Assembly (NCBI RefSeq): GCF_035046485.1
Contig: NC_085136.1
Location: 325,280,175-325,344,174 of the forward strand
DNA: 64,000 bases
Origin: Aedes albopictus
Lineage: Eukaryota > Arthropoda > Insecta > Diptera > Culicidae
Direction: 5' to 3'
Shown here: piece by piece, positions 10,520 through 20,945 of the stretch
How the letters are laid out: each line of letters opens with the position of its first letter
Position numbering within the stretch: the stretch's first letter is position 1
The notes under the pieces: model-generated
Databases searched by the model: none
What the model was told of the DNA's origin: nothing
The model's input: only the letters and a program-made list of their open reading frames with translations
Position numbers and translations under genes: made by a program

Positions 10520-12060
10520 ATTACTCCAGTATTTTTTTCGGGAATATCTTCAGGAAGTCATTTGGAAATTTCTTTAGAAATTCTTACGTAAATGTCCCCA
10601 ATATTTATTTGAAACTTAATACAGGGATTAATTCAGGATTTAATTTATGAATTTATCCGAGAATTTCTTTGCGACTTCCTTCATTTATTGTTCCTAAAAT
10701 TTCCACAGATATTCCTCCGAGAATTCGTCCATAATTATTTTTCAGAAACTTCTCCATGAATTTCTCCTGGCATTCATCCAGAAATTACTTCAGAATTTCC
10801 CCTTAAAATTCGTCCAGGAATTTTTCCAAAAATTCCTTCAGGATTTCCTCCAACAATTTCTCTAGAAATTACTCGAAGAATTTCTTCAGAAAATCCACCA
10901 GAAATTCCGGCATAAATTCTTCCAAGAAATTCTCCGTAAATTTGTCAAGGATTTTCTTCAGAAATTCTCGCAGAGATTCCTCCAATATTTCCTCCATAAA
11001 TTCATCCAGGGATTACTTCAGCAGCTCCCCCAGAAACTGTCCCATAAATTCTGTCAGAAATTCTTAAAAAATTTCTCTAAAAATTCTTCCAGGAATTCCT
11101 CCAGAAATTTCCTATGGAATTGCATCAGAAATTCCTCTAGAAATTCTTCCAGAATTCCCTTCAGAAATTCCTTCCAGAGATTCGTCCAGATACTCCTCCC
11201 TAAATTCCTCCGAGAATTCTACCAGACATTCCTCCAAAAATCTCCAAGAATTCCTCCAGATATTCTTCCAACAGTTTTTCTAGAAATTCTGAAGAAATTT
11301 CAGAAAATCCGCCAGAAATTCCTGCAAAATTTCTTCCAAGAAAATCTCTATAAATTTGTCGAGGTGTTCTTCCAGAAATTCTCTTAGAGATTCCTCCAGG
11401 ATTTCCTCCATAAGTTCAACCAGGGATTCCTTTAGCAGTTTCCCCAGAAACTGTTCCATAAATTCCGTCAGCAATTTCTTCAAAATTTCCTCGCAATTTC
11501 CTCGAAATTTCCTGAGGAATTGCATCAGAAGCTTCCTAAATTCCTCTGAGAAATCCAACAGGCACTTCTCTAAAAAATCCCCAAGAATTCCTTCTGGAGT
11601 TCCTCCAGAGATTCATTCAAGAATTCCTCTAGAAATTCCTCCGGGAAAGTTTGAGGAAATTCCCCCAGAATTGTTCCTTATATTCCGTCAGAAATTTCTT
11701 AAAAAAATCCTCCAAAAAATCGTCCAGCAATTCCTCCAGAAATTTCCTAAAGAATCTAACCAGAAATTATTCCAGATTTTTTTTTGGAGATTCGTCTAAA
11801 AACTTCATCCGGGTTTCATCCGAGAAGTGCTGTTGTCTGAATACGACTTCGTTGCTGCCGGGGCTGTGTGTTACGGTGATTACCGGATAACCGGATAATC
11901 TAATCAGAAATAATTCCAGATTTTTTTTTTGGAGATTCGTCTAAAAACTTCTCCATAAATTCCTCCGAGAATTCCACCAGGCATTCCTCAAAAAAATTTT
12001 TCTAGAAATATCTCCAGGAAAGTTTGAGGTGGAAATCCTAGTAAAATTGCAATAGGTAAC
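10520..12060. repeat. AGAAATTC/TCCTCCAG degenerate tandem repeat field
   Basis: A long field of degenerate units such as TTCCTCCAGAAATTC, about 12-15 bp each. It yields false low-complexity frames on both strands. An 85-bp copy of an aminopeptidase exon is embedded at 11811-11895. The complementary strand type follows at 12130-12830. Confidence 0.8.
11811..11895 (-). pseudogene. Exact 85-bp fragment of an aminopeptidase exon
   Basis: Positions 11811-11895 are identical, base for base and in the same orientation, to 23821-23905, part of the C-terminal-half aminopeptidase exon. Identity stops abruptly on both sides. The fragment is flanked by two near-identical direct repeats of about 54 bp (11753-11806 and 11897-11951; they differ at three positions). 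It cannot be a functional exon. Confidence 0.9.
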
Positions 12061-12129
12061 CCTGCACGAATCTCTGGTTGTACCTGGTTGGTTGGAAAAT
12101 ATATATATCCAGGCGAATTTTTCGATCTT

Positions 12130-12830
12130 TCATGGTACCTCCAGCAATTTTACGTGGGAACTGCTGAAGGATTTCCTAGATTAACTGCTGAAAGAAGCCC
12201 TCAAGGAATTTCTGGAGGAACTCACAGAGGAATTCTTAAAAAACTCCAAGAGAAATTTATGTGTGAATCATTGAGAGAATTCTTGGAGAGAATTCCATGA
12301 AATAAGTTCTGGAAGAACATCTGAAAAATCCCAAAAGAACTTAGGAAGAAATTTGTGGATGACATATGCTTTAAAAATTCTGGAGGAACCTCTCTAACGC
12401 AATCCGTACAGGAGCACCTGATAGAAATTCTAGATGTTCCACTGAATCAATACGAAAATAAACAACATGGCCAGGTTTGTCATCACTCCAGGAGTTATTT
12501 TTTGCAATTGAATTGAATTCACGAAAGAATTTCGGACGCATATTCTGAATGAATCCCAGAAAAATAAAATACTGGAAGAACCTAGGAGTTACTGATTAAA
12601 TTTCCATGACAAGGCCCGAAGCAGTTGACGAAAAAATTTTCGAAAAAATACTTAAAGGTATTCCAGAAATTGTTCTTCGAGGAATCCAGGGCGAGTGTAT
12701 AAAAGTATTTATGGTGGAATTCCCAATACAAGAGAATACTGAGAGAATTCTTTAATACATCGCCAACAAAATACCTGCAGAAGTCCCTGAGAGAATTCCT
12801 AGAACATCCCTTCAAATACAGTCGAGTCTC
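12130..12830. repeat. AGAAATTC-type repeat, opposite orientation
   Basis: Units such as GAATTTCTGGAGGAA, the complement of those at 10520-12060, are more diverged here. Confidence 0.65.
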
Positions 12831-13236
12831 TTACTAAATGAATTCCTAATAAACAAACTCCTATTAGGCGGACTCCTACTAGACAGGGGTGAGCGTTAAG
12901 GAGACTAAGAGCTTATGCAATTTTGACTGTTTGGGGGTGTGGTCAGTTATCTCGCGTGTGTTCAAAGATAGCGCAATACTTTCTTCGGCAAAGTTTTAGT
13001 GCTTGGAAAGATCTACCATTTAGCACTTTGGTTCGTATGATTAGTTGGTAACTTGACCGAGCTGCAGGCATTATCATCAGTTTAAATCAAAATTGTGACA
13101 GCGGAAGATCCTTATAATTTGGAAGGATAGTGTCTTTGGAACAGTTGCTGGGAAAGTTGATCAGTGTGACATAAACCTTTATTAAACGGAACGTTTGTTC
13201 CGACAACTGAGACTTTAGAGTTCAGAACAAATATTT

Positions 13237-13265
<29 letters not shown>
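12831..13265. other. No gene recognised; ends in a T run
   Basis: Non-coding sequence ending in a run of about 28 T. The 26 bases after it (13269-13294) recur at 17678-17703, next to another repeat boundary. Confidence 0.35.
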
Positions 13266-13267
<2 letters not shown>

Positions 13268-13329
13268 GTAGAATTTATACATTTTAAGAATCGTACGCGC
13301 GCGGACGCGTAAAAAATTTTGGCTGTCAT

Positions 13330-14091
13330 TTTTTCGTTCCTTCATTTTTATTTTATTTTTCGGCCGATGCTTTCCAAACATTTGTTTCAAGCAATTGAAT
13401 AGTGATTATGTGAATTTAATTAGTGAAACATCAGGTGAAACATATAAACTTTCTATGTAAGGTCCAATGTTTGGTCTCGCGAGTTGAGAAAAAGTGTTTT
13501 AGTTTTGCGTGGAATCAATTCCGGCGATGGCCAGGGCGTAGCTGCTTTTTGCATTTGCTGTCACGTTTTTTTTTCGATTCCGCGTACTCTTCAAAAGTGA
13601 TTCGGGTGAAAATCTTTCTCGAGTTAATGAATATCAAGTCAATTTGGATCTGAGGATGAAGAAAGACCGTGTGAAGTGAAGAATTTTACGTCCCCAAAGA
13701 TTGTGCCGCGAGTGGATTCGAGCTTCCGAAATGAAATGAAAACAGTACGTGGTCCAGTAGCCGTCGCGAGTGTGGAGTATTCCAGTGCAACGAACGCGAA
13801 TCGTTCCCGGCCAGAATACAGATTCATTACGCAGACGACGAGTACCTATAGCAACTAGCCGTGAAAGTGTTTTCGGAGTTAGAAATCTAGCTGGTGTTCC
13901 CGCTTCTGTTAGTTTGTGCTGGTTTGAAAGGGGATAAAAAGTCTGTGGCGAAAAAGACTTAGAAAGCAGCAGTGACATCGTGCGCTACTATACTCAAGAT
14001 ATCAGTGAAAAGCTTGGAATTTTCTGGAGGACTATGTTACAATGCATTGTTGCATTAATGGCGATTTTTCATGGAGTTTTCTGGCGAATTG
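13330..14091 (+). CDS. Candidate 5' exon: leader plus signal-peptide start
   Basis: This looks like the first exon of an unidentified gene. Proposed coding starts at ATG 14034 and gives a short hydrophobic stretch (MLQCIVALMAIFHGVFWRI), like a signal peptide, broken in phase 1 by a good donor (G, then GTGAGA at 14092). The preceding 700 bp is not a recognised repeat and has the look of insect 5' leaders. No following exon was found in the window, and no promoter was identified. It could also be a chance frame. Confidence 0.3.
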
Positions 14092-15240
14092 GTGAGAACG
14101 TTCCAGGCTACATATTATTTTCTTTTATATCTTCTTCTTTCGGGGCGACGTTCATAAACCAGTTTGTGTTACGTCACAGCTCCTCAACTTCTAGAAATCA
14201 GTGTTTTGTTTCATTTCAGAGAGCGAGCAAAGGCGCTTAAACCTAGGCACAAGGGCCAGGACACGGACCAAATACCTGTGTTCCATCCCAGGATTCCAAG
14301 GACTATGGGGTGACATTAACCCTCTTAGCATCGTCACCCCCACCGATTTTTCACGTATTTGGTTTTCTATATAAAACTGAGCGGTTGGTACGAGATGTCC
14401 CCGCCTTAACCCGTTAACGCCCAAGGTGTCTCACAATTTAAATCTTCAAATAAATTTGTTATCAAAGGTCAAGTTCCAATAAAATAAACATGATTTGATG
14501 AAAAAAATGGAAGTCTATGGTGTAGTTCCAAAAAAATTCTTCATTGTAGATCCTCAATATCTGATAATTTTCTTGAGTTCTACTTCAGCACAACTTCTAC
14601 GCTATCGTTATATTCTGATCCATATAGATAAAATGCAGCTCCAAACAAGTGAGAGAGATGATAACCGCTCAAAAAAAAAAAATAGAAAAAGGACTTATAA
14701 ATTGGGGCAGTGATATAACCCGATAAACGCCTAAAAGTATGCAATGCATGGTTCTTGTAATTTCATGTAGTTTCGACTGCAGAGTTCATTATGTCTCATT
14801 TTTTTAAATAAATCAAATAAAGAGAGCTCACTATGTGTGGCATAAGCAAACGTTAAAATACTTTAGAAGTTAGATTTTACACAGATAATTATTTCTAATA
14901 ATGTAATTGAGTTTTTCCTTCAGCACCCCACAAACACTCTTTACGTACTCACCATACGTAAACTTTTCAGAAGTTTTTTATATTTAAAAAGAAAATCGTG
15001 CTAAGTAATGTTCCATTTAATTTGTCTACTTTGACAGATACGTATTTCGACCTCAACTATATATTCGCCTTCGGTGTCTCGTATTTACAGGTATTCTACT
15101 AACACGCCCAGGTTCATCATCATTCCATGTGTTGATGTAAAACTTCAGATATATTCTACATGGCTTCTCCACTTATGTTTGTACTACTCCATGATTGTTT
15201 ATTCGTGAATAATGTGTAAATTTCATGGTGTTATTCTGGG
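14092..15240. other. No gene recognised
   Basis: Mixed A+T-rich sequence. Positions 15030-15090 hold, on the minus strand, a sequence resembling a decayed hammerhead-like motif (GGTCGAAATACGTATC). Confidence 0.3.
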
Positions 15241-15279
15241 CACTATCAAAGTTACATCGAAAAGATAATGTGAAATCCC

Positions 15280-16080
15280 CGAATGAATCCCGAGATGATA
15301 TACAGAAGGAATTCTGAGAGTAATATCTGTTTGAGTTCTGAGGGAATCTCAACTGAAAGCTTGATAGGAATCCCTGAAATAATCACAGGAAAAATTCCGG
15401 GAGGAATTGCTGTATAAATCCCGAGCGAGGATCCCGGCTCATAGAAAGAATTCCATTAGGATTCTCTGAATATGTTTCGACAGAACACTTTGAAAGAATA
15501 CTAAAATGAATCTGTGAAGTAATTCCAGAAGAAATCCGTGAAAGAATGCTGGGTAAAATTTCTGAAAGAATCCTTTCAGGATTTTCTAAAGCAATTCTGG
15601 CAGAAATCCCCGAAGTTATTCCTGAAGGAATCCCGTAAAGAATACCTGATGTATTCTTAAGAAAGATCATGACAGGAATGCCAGCCAGAGCTGAGCAGAC
15701 ATTCCTGCAAGAACCATAGAAGATGTCTCTATGATCTAGGGTTGCCTGAAAACAATCTCGGAAGAAACATATATTTTTTCATTTTTTTTTCGGGATGGAT
15801 CCCTTAAGGAATAACAGCAGGAATCATGGAAGGAATCTTTGAAGGAATTCCAGCACAAATCCCTGAAAGAATGCAGAAAAGAAGAACTAACAGAATCCTT
15901 TCAGGATTTTCCAAAACAACGCCTTCAAAAATCCCTGAAGAGAACTCCGGAGCAATCCATACAGCAATATCGGAATCAAGATCTGAAGGAATCTCGGGAA
16001 TAAATCCGAGAAGATTCTCGAAAGGAATGCCTGAAGAAATCCTGGAAAGAATTCCTGAAGGTATCTCAAAAAAGAACCTC
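15280..16080. repeat. AGAAATCC-type degenerate repeat
   Basis: Units such as GGAATTCCTGAAAGAATCC repeat irregularly. It is the same broad family as 10520-12830, interrupted near 15780 by a T-rich run. Confidence 0.65.
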
Positions 16081-16084
16081 AGCT

Positions 16085-16480
16085 CATCTAATCTAATCTC
16101 AATTCTTCACCCTATTCTCTAGCCTCTACCTTACTGTCTTCTTTGCACTCTATTCCAACCCTCTATCCTACGCTCTATCATAACCTTCAACCCTACCATT
16201 TGCACTACCCTCTAAACTATCCTCTACTATAACCACTGCCATATCCTTTACCGTACCCTCTAGTATATATTGTGCTTAATCGTACCGTCTACCCTATTCT
16301 CTACCTTAACATTTTTCCTACCCTCAAACCTACTCTCTATTCTACCCTTCTCCCTACCATCTACACTATCCTCTACCCTAATCTTCTCCACTCCCTCTAC
16401 TCTATCATTCACCCAAACCCTCTACCCGACCGTCTGCTCCACCTTTTATCCTACCCGCTACCCTACCATCTACCCTTTAG
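16085..16480. repeat. CTCTACCCTA degenerate repeat
   Basis: Pyrimidine-rich tandem units (CTCTACCCTATC and variants). The complementary strand type occurs at 63210-63600. Confidence 0.75.
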
Positions 16481-16482
16481 AT

Positions 16483-17110
16483 ATGCATATTGCATGGTAT
16501 TATAGCTCAAACTACAATTCCGTGGCCACTAACTTGGGTATGATCCGCCATCTTGGGTTTCAAAATGGCGTCGGATATTCATTTTTGAGTTCTACTCATG
16601 AAGCACGATCGATGAATACCCATATTGCATAGTTTCATAGCTCAAACTCTCATTCTGTGGCCGCTATCTTAGATATGGGCCGCCATCTTGGATTTCTAAA
16701 CAGAGTCAAGTATCGTTTTTGACTTCTACTCATGAAGCCCGATCGATAGATACCCATATTGCATAATATCATAGCTCAAACCACCATTCCATGGCCGCCA
16801 TCTTGGATATAGTCCGCCATCTTGGATTTCAAAATGGCGTTAAATATCGATTTTTGACTTCTACTCATCAAGCCCGATCGATAGATACCCATATTGCATG
16901 GTATTATAGATCAAACTGCCATTTCATGGCCGCCATATTAGATATGGTCCGCCATATTTGATTTCAAAATGGCGTCGGATATTCATTTTTGAGTTCTACT
17001 TGTGAAGCCCGATCGATAGATACCCATATTGCATAGTATCCGAAGCAGCATTGTCGTTAAAAAGCATATATTCTGGAGTTTTGACCGCCATCTTGGAACC
17101 TAAGCTGCCA
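16483..17110. repeat. 135-bp tandem repeat with CCGCCATCTTGG motifs
   Basis: The landmark CCCATATTGCAT starts at 16619, 16753, 16888 and 17023, giving a regular 134-135 bp period. Exact CCGCCATCTTG starts at 16545, 16680, 16795, 16814 and 17095. Each unit also has GAAGCCCGATCGATAGATAC. Confidence 0.85.
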
Positions 17111-17734
17111 TCTTGAATTTAAATATCCTTGCTACCACCTCCACATCCTAAGGAATGTGTGATTAACAACTCTGCCGAAGAAATGAACTGTAAATTATTA
17201 ACCATTGTCAAGATTCCAGGGAAATAACTTTTTTTTCGCATTGGAAATGATGCTCACAGATCGTGACAATATGCATTCTTTGCAGCATCGTTTACGCCAC
17301 CTGGTGAACCAGTCACATACTATATTGTCCACTATGAGCAAGGTATGGGTGTGGAGAACATCTTCTCTGAAGAAAGTATTCTAAAATTTTGCATAATTCT
17401 GGAGATATTCACATCCAAAGGACTGTCCTATTTATAGGACGCTGGGCGTTGGGGGCATCTGTCCTATAAATAGGACGCTGGGCGGATATGGGTTAATGGT
17501 TTTATTGTAGAATCAACGCTGCACAGTAGGCCTGGCCGCTTTAATGCTTGTAATGCATTTTCGATGTACTGCAAGCATTAATAATGACAAGAAAAATGGT
17601 AGAAGTAGTCGATTCTATCATTTTCCAGGATTCTTTCAATGAATGGCTGTGTATGTGTAGACTAGACTAGACTAGACTAGAATTTATACATTTTAAGAAT
17701 CGTCTTGCTTAGTAGAATTATTCAATTGAATTTA
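17111..17734. repeat. Spacer with a short duplicated palindrome and a CTAGA run
   Basis: There is no gene. Near 17424 and 17459 a block (GTCCTAT, A/T pair, ATAGGACGCTGGGCG) is repeated; its first part is a palindrome. A CTAGA microsatellite runs at 17658-17681, followed by the 26-bp sequence shared with 13269-13294. Confidence 0.5.
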
Positions 17735-18632
17735 GCCACCATCTTGGATTTGTGGCCACTAATTGCATATTCTGTTCGCCATATATGGACTCCGGGCATC
17801 TTACCCATACCTTTATTGCATGGTTTTAGAGCCTTAAACACCTTAAAATAGCCACCACCTTGATTTGGGGGCCGTTTTCTTGGATTTTGGGCTGCCATCC
17901 TGGATATTCTGGTCACCAGATTTGGACTCCGGACATCTTCCCCATACCAAATATACCCATCTTGCATGATTTAAGAGTAAGAAACTCCATGAACTGCCGC
18001 CATCTTGATTTTTGGCCGGCGTCTTGGAGTTTGGGTTGCCATCTTGGATATTCTGGTTGCCATATCTTGACTCCGGACATCTTCCTCATACCAAATACAA
18101 CCCTAATTCATGGTGTTAGAGCCTGAAACTCCTTAAAACAGCTGCCATCTAGAAATTTTGGCTTCCATCTTGGTTTTTGGGCCGCCATATTGAATTTTGG
18201 GATAGGATCATGGATTTTATGTCTCCATTGATGAACCCCGTATAAAATTTTTCAAACACACTAAAGGATACAATAACCGGCGTAATTTCTTAAATGGCCA
18301 GTTCCACCGTACTGGTCCGAATCACTAAAATGGCCATAACTCCGGAACGTCTCGGCCCATCGGAACCATTTTCAAATGCAAACAATGCGTTAGAATTCCG
18401 GTTCGATTCATGCGAAATTCCGTAAAATCTTCCAACGGAAAGCGCTATAACTGTGAGCTACATTTTTGTGCACAGACATACATGCACACATACACACACA
18501 TACACATACATACACATACGTACATACATTCAGACGTCGAACTGAGTTGATTGGTATATGTGATTTGACCCTCCGGGCCTTCTATCGAAAATTCGTTTGT
18601 TGAGTACACTTTGGTGTACGAGAAAGGCAAAA
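17735..18632 (+). mobile_element. Composite element, locus 2: CCATCTTGG array plus full tail
   Basis: The array (17735-18240, units about 145 bp) is followed by the tail 18290-18632. The tail contains GGCCATAACTCCGGAACG, a CA-type microsatellite (18476-18530) and the terminal GTACGAGAAAGGC. The head seen in loci 1 and 3 is missing, so the copy is truncated on its left side. Confidence 0.65.
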
Positions 18633-18639
18633 AAGAAAA

Positions 18640-19200
18640 ATAATGAAAAATAAAGATAATGTTTTTGGAAAATTGAAGTCATATGACTTCTAACATAGAC
18701 CCGCCATGAAAATTACTCTTAGTGTATGTTTTTCTTCCAAAAGTTGAAGGACTTATTCTCACAACATTTTTGAAGACATCAATTCAATTCAACGAACCGT
18801 TTTTGAGTTATAATTTTTTGAAGCAGAAAATTATGTATTTTTTATACGCACTTTTCAAAAATTAGGAGAAGAAAAATGGTTATGTATTGATGCAGCACAC
18901 GAACAAAATCTCATTGAAATTGAGAAATATCGTGCATTATTTCGTATTTGGGTTGTAGAAAAATGCTTGATTTCATAAATTGGCCGCGATTTCTGTTTTT
19001 TTGTTGTTTCTCACTTTAGTTAGAAACAACAAGAATTGAGTTGATATTAAAAATCATGTGAGCAATCCCAGTCCAAATTTAAATGATACCTCATGAAAAT
19101 TGGTTTTATACGTTATGAATTCACTTTTTTACTGAGCCATGCTGAATTGCATGGCACATAATGGGAGTTTTCTTGATAATTTATTAATTTAATTAACATG
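18640..19200. other. A+T-rich spacer, no gene recognised
   Basis: No long frame and no element ends. Confidence 0.3.
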
Positions 19201-19203
19201 ATA

Positions 19204-19766
19204 CAGTGTCGGACAAAACAATAAGACCACCAGTCATTTTTCATACAAAATGGTCAAGTTTGACGATGTGTTGCTCAGTTTATTGTGAACCGATTTGGCT
19301 GAAATTTTGACAGTCGCCATGGAGTTACGTGAATTTTGATTTGTATTTAATTGAGTGAGTTCTGCTCACTACATCAAAAGTTACAGATATACGAAACGAC
19401 AAAATAATAGGACCACTTTCAGATTGCCATTATCAAATGATATATGAGAGTATCTGATACTTGATGATTGATAAACAAGTACTAAGATTACGGGTGCCAT
19501 TTAAACTTGGGGACATTTTTATTTAATTGACCACAAATATCCATCATAAAAATTTGGTGTCAGAATTTTGTCGCACCGGATATCTGTAACTTTGGAAGTG
19601 GTGAACAGAACTCAATCAATTTAATTTAAATCAAAATTCCCGTAAATATATTTCGGCTGCCAAAATTTCAGCCAAATCGGTTCACTAGAAACCGAGTACC
19701 ATATCGTCAAACTTGACCATTTTGTATGAAATAGGACCGGTGGTCTTATTGTTTTGTCCGACACTG
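19204..19766. mobile_element. Tc1/mariner-type MITE with TA flanks
   Basis: The ends CAGTGTCGGACAAAAC and the exact complement are flanked by TA (19202-19203 and 19767-19768). The terminal inverted repeats extend over 30 bp and the halves remain partly complementary to the centre. A block just inside the end (CATACAAAATGG, one base, CAAGTTTGA) is shared with the MITE at 818-1278. Confidence 0.85.
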
Positions 19767-19798
19767 TATGTGCTCTCTGTTTAATCCCACGGTGTAAT

Positions 19799-20116
19799 CA
19801 CAGACAAACAGACATAACACTTTTCAGAACGGCTTGGCACATGCATTTGACGAGCAATTCAAATATCATTTGATTTCCGCAATTCTTTCACCAGAGGCGC
19901 TAGTGTTAGATTGCTTTGACGTTTGCCAGTGTACACGTTGCTGAATGATGCAAACGAAACTTACAGGCGATTTGTGCGAGTTAGATAACCGTCAACTCGA
20001 AATTCATTATGGCCGACAGTGTCTTGCGCGGTTCTACCAATAGATGGCAGTGTGCTCATGCAAAAGACACCAGTTTTTGATGAATTTTCTCTAAGAGTTA
20101 CGTCTGTTTGTCTGTA
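19799..20116 (+). mobile_element. CACAGAC-type MITE, copy A of an inverted pair
   Basis: The ends are CACAGACAAACAGAC and its complement (the last base is changed). It is preceded by GTGTAAT (19792-19798) and followed by GTTCGTG (20117-20123). It is an inverted copy of 20238-20569. Confidence 0.7.
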
Positions 20117-20237
20117 GTTCGTGATTCATGGTTGTTGTTAGGCAAGACATAATCTCCTTGGTGAGAAATCCATTTCAATGATCACAGATCGAAAGAAATG
20201 CTTGAATTCAGAGGGCGTATGATGCACATAATTACAC

Positions 20238-20569
20238 CACAGACAAACAGACAAAACTCTTAGAGGAAAATCATCAAACACTTTTGACCGTTGTATTTTG
20301 CTGAAGCACACTGCCATCTGTTGGTAGAACCGCGCGAGACGCTGTCGGCCATGATGAATTTCGATTTGACGTTTATCTAGCACGCACACTACTACATAAA
20401 TCGCTTGTAATTTTCGTATGCATCATTCAGCAACGTGTACACTGGCAAACGTCAAAGCAATCGAATACTGCCTCTGGTGGAAGAATCCTGGAAATCAAAT
20501 GAAATTTGAATTGATCGTTAAATGCATGCGCCAAGCTGTTCTGAAAAGTATTATGTCTGTTTTTCTGTG
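20238..20569 (-). mobile_element. CACAGAC-type MITE, copy B of an inverted pair
   Basis: It has the same terminal repeats as copy A, in opposite orientation. Its flanks are ATTACAC (20231-20237) and CAAGAAT (20570-20576). Read in the orientation of copy A these become GTGTAAT after and ATTCTTG before the element. Confidence 0.7.
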
Positions 20570-20945
20570 CAAGAATGATGAAAGAACATGTTTGAGTCAC
20601 GCATCGGGATTGGACTACAAGTACATAAAACGGACCGATTAAGGTGAAACTTTAAGAAATCCCATTGCAATTTTGGATACAAACTTTAGAGGCACAAATC
20701 TGACAAACGAAGCATCAAACCAAGCCGCACTTGTTAATCCTGGTTTTGCTCACTTGCAAAAAGAGGCACCTTTTCCAAATCGAGAGTATTTGTTTACAAT
20801 TTTTCAAGATTGGTGCTCTTGAAAACGTGAGTAGGGGATCAAGTCGGCCAATGTGGCAGCCATGTTTGTGTTCTCTGAAGTTTCTCCTTAAAGGATACCT
20901 ATTTATAGAGGGTTATTATGAATTATGTTCGAGCTTTGATCTTAC

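Noticed and set aside
11280..11890. Frames of 92-147 codons in the AGAAATTC field
   Set aside because: They are low-complexity translations of a 12-15 bp degenerate repeat, open on both strands by composition.
16085..16480. Telomere-like CTACCCT repeat
   Set aside because: The unit is irregular and not the insect TTAGG type; dipterans generally lack simple telomere repeats, and the complement occurs at the far end of the window.
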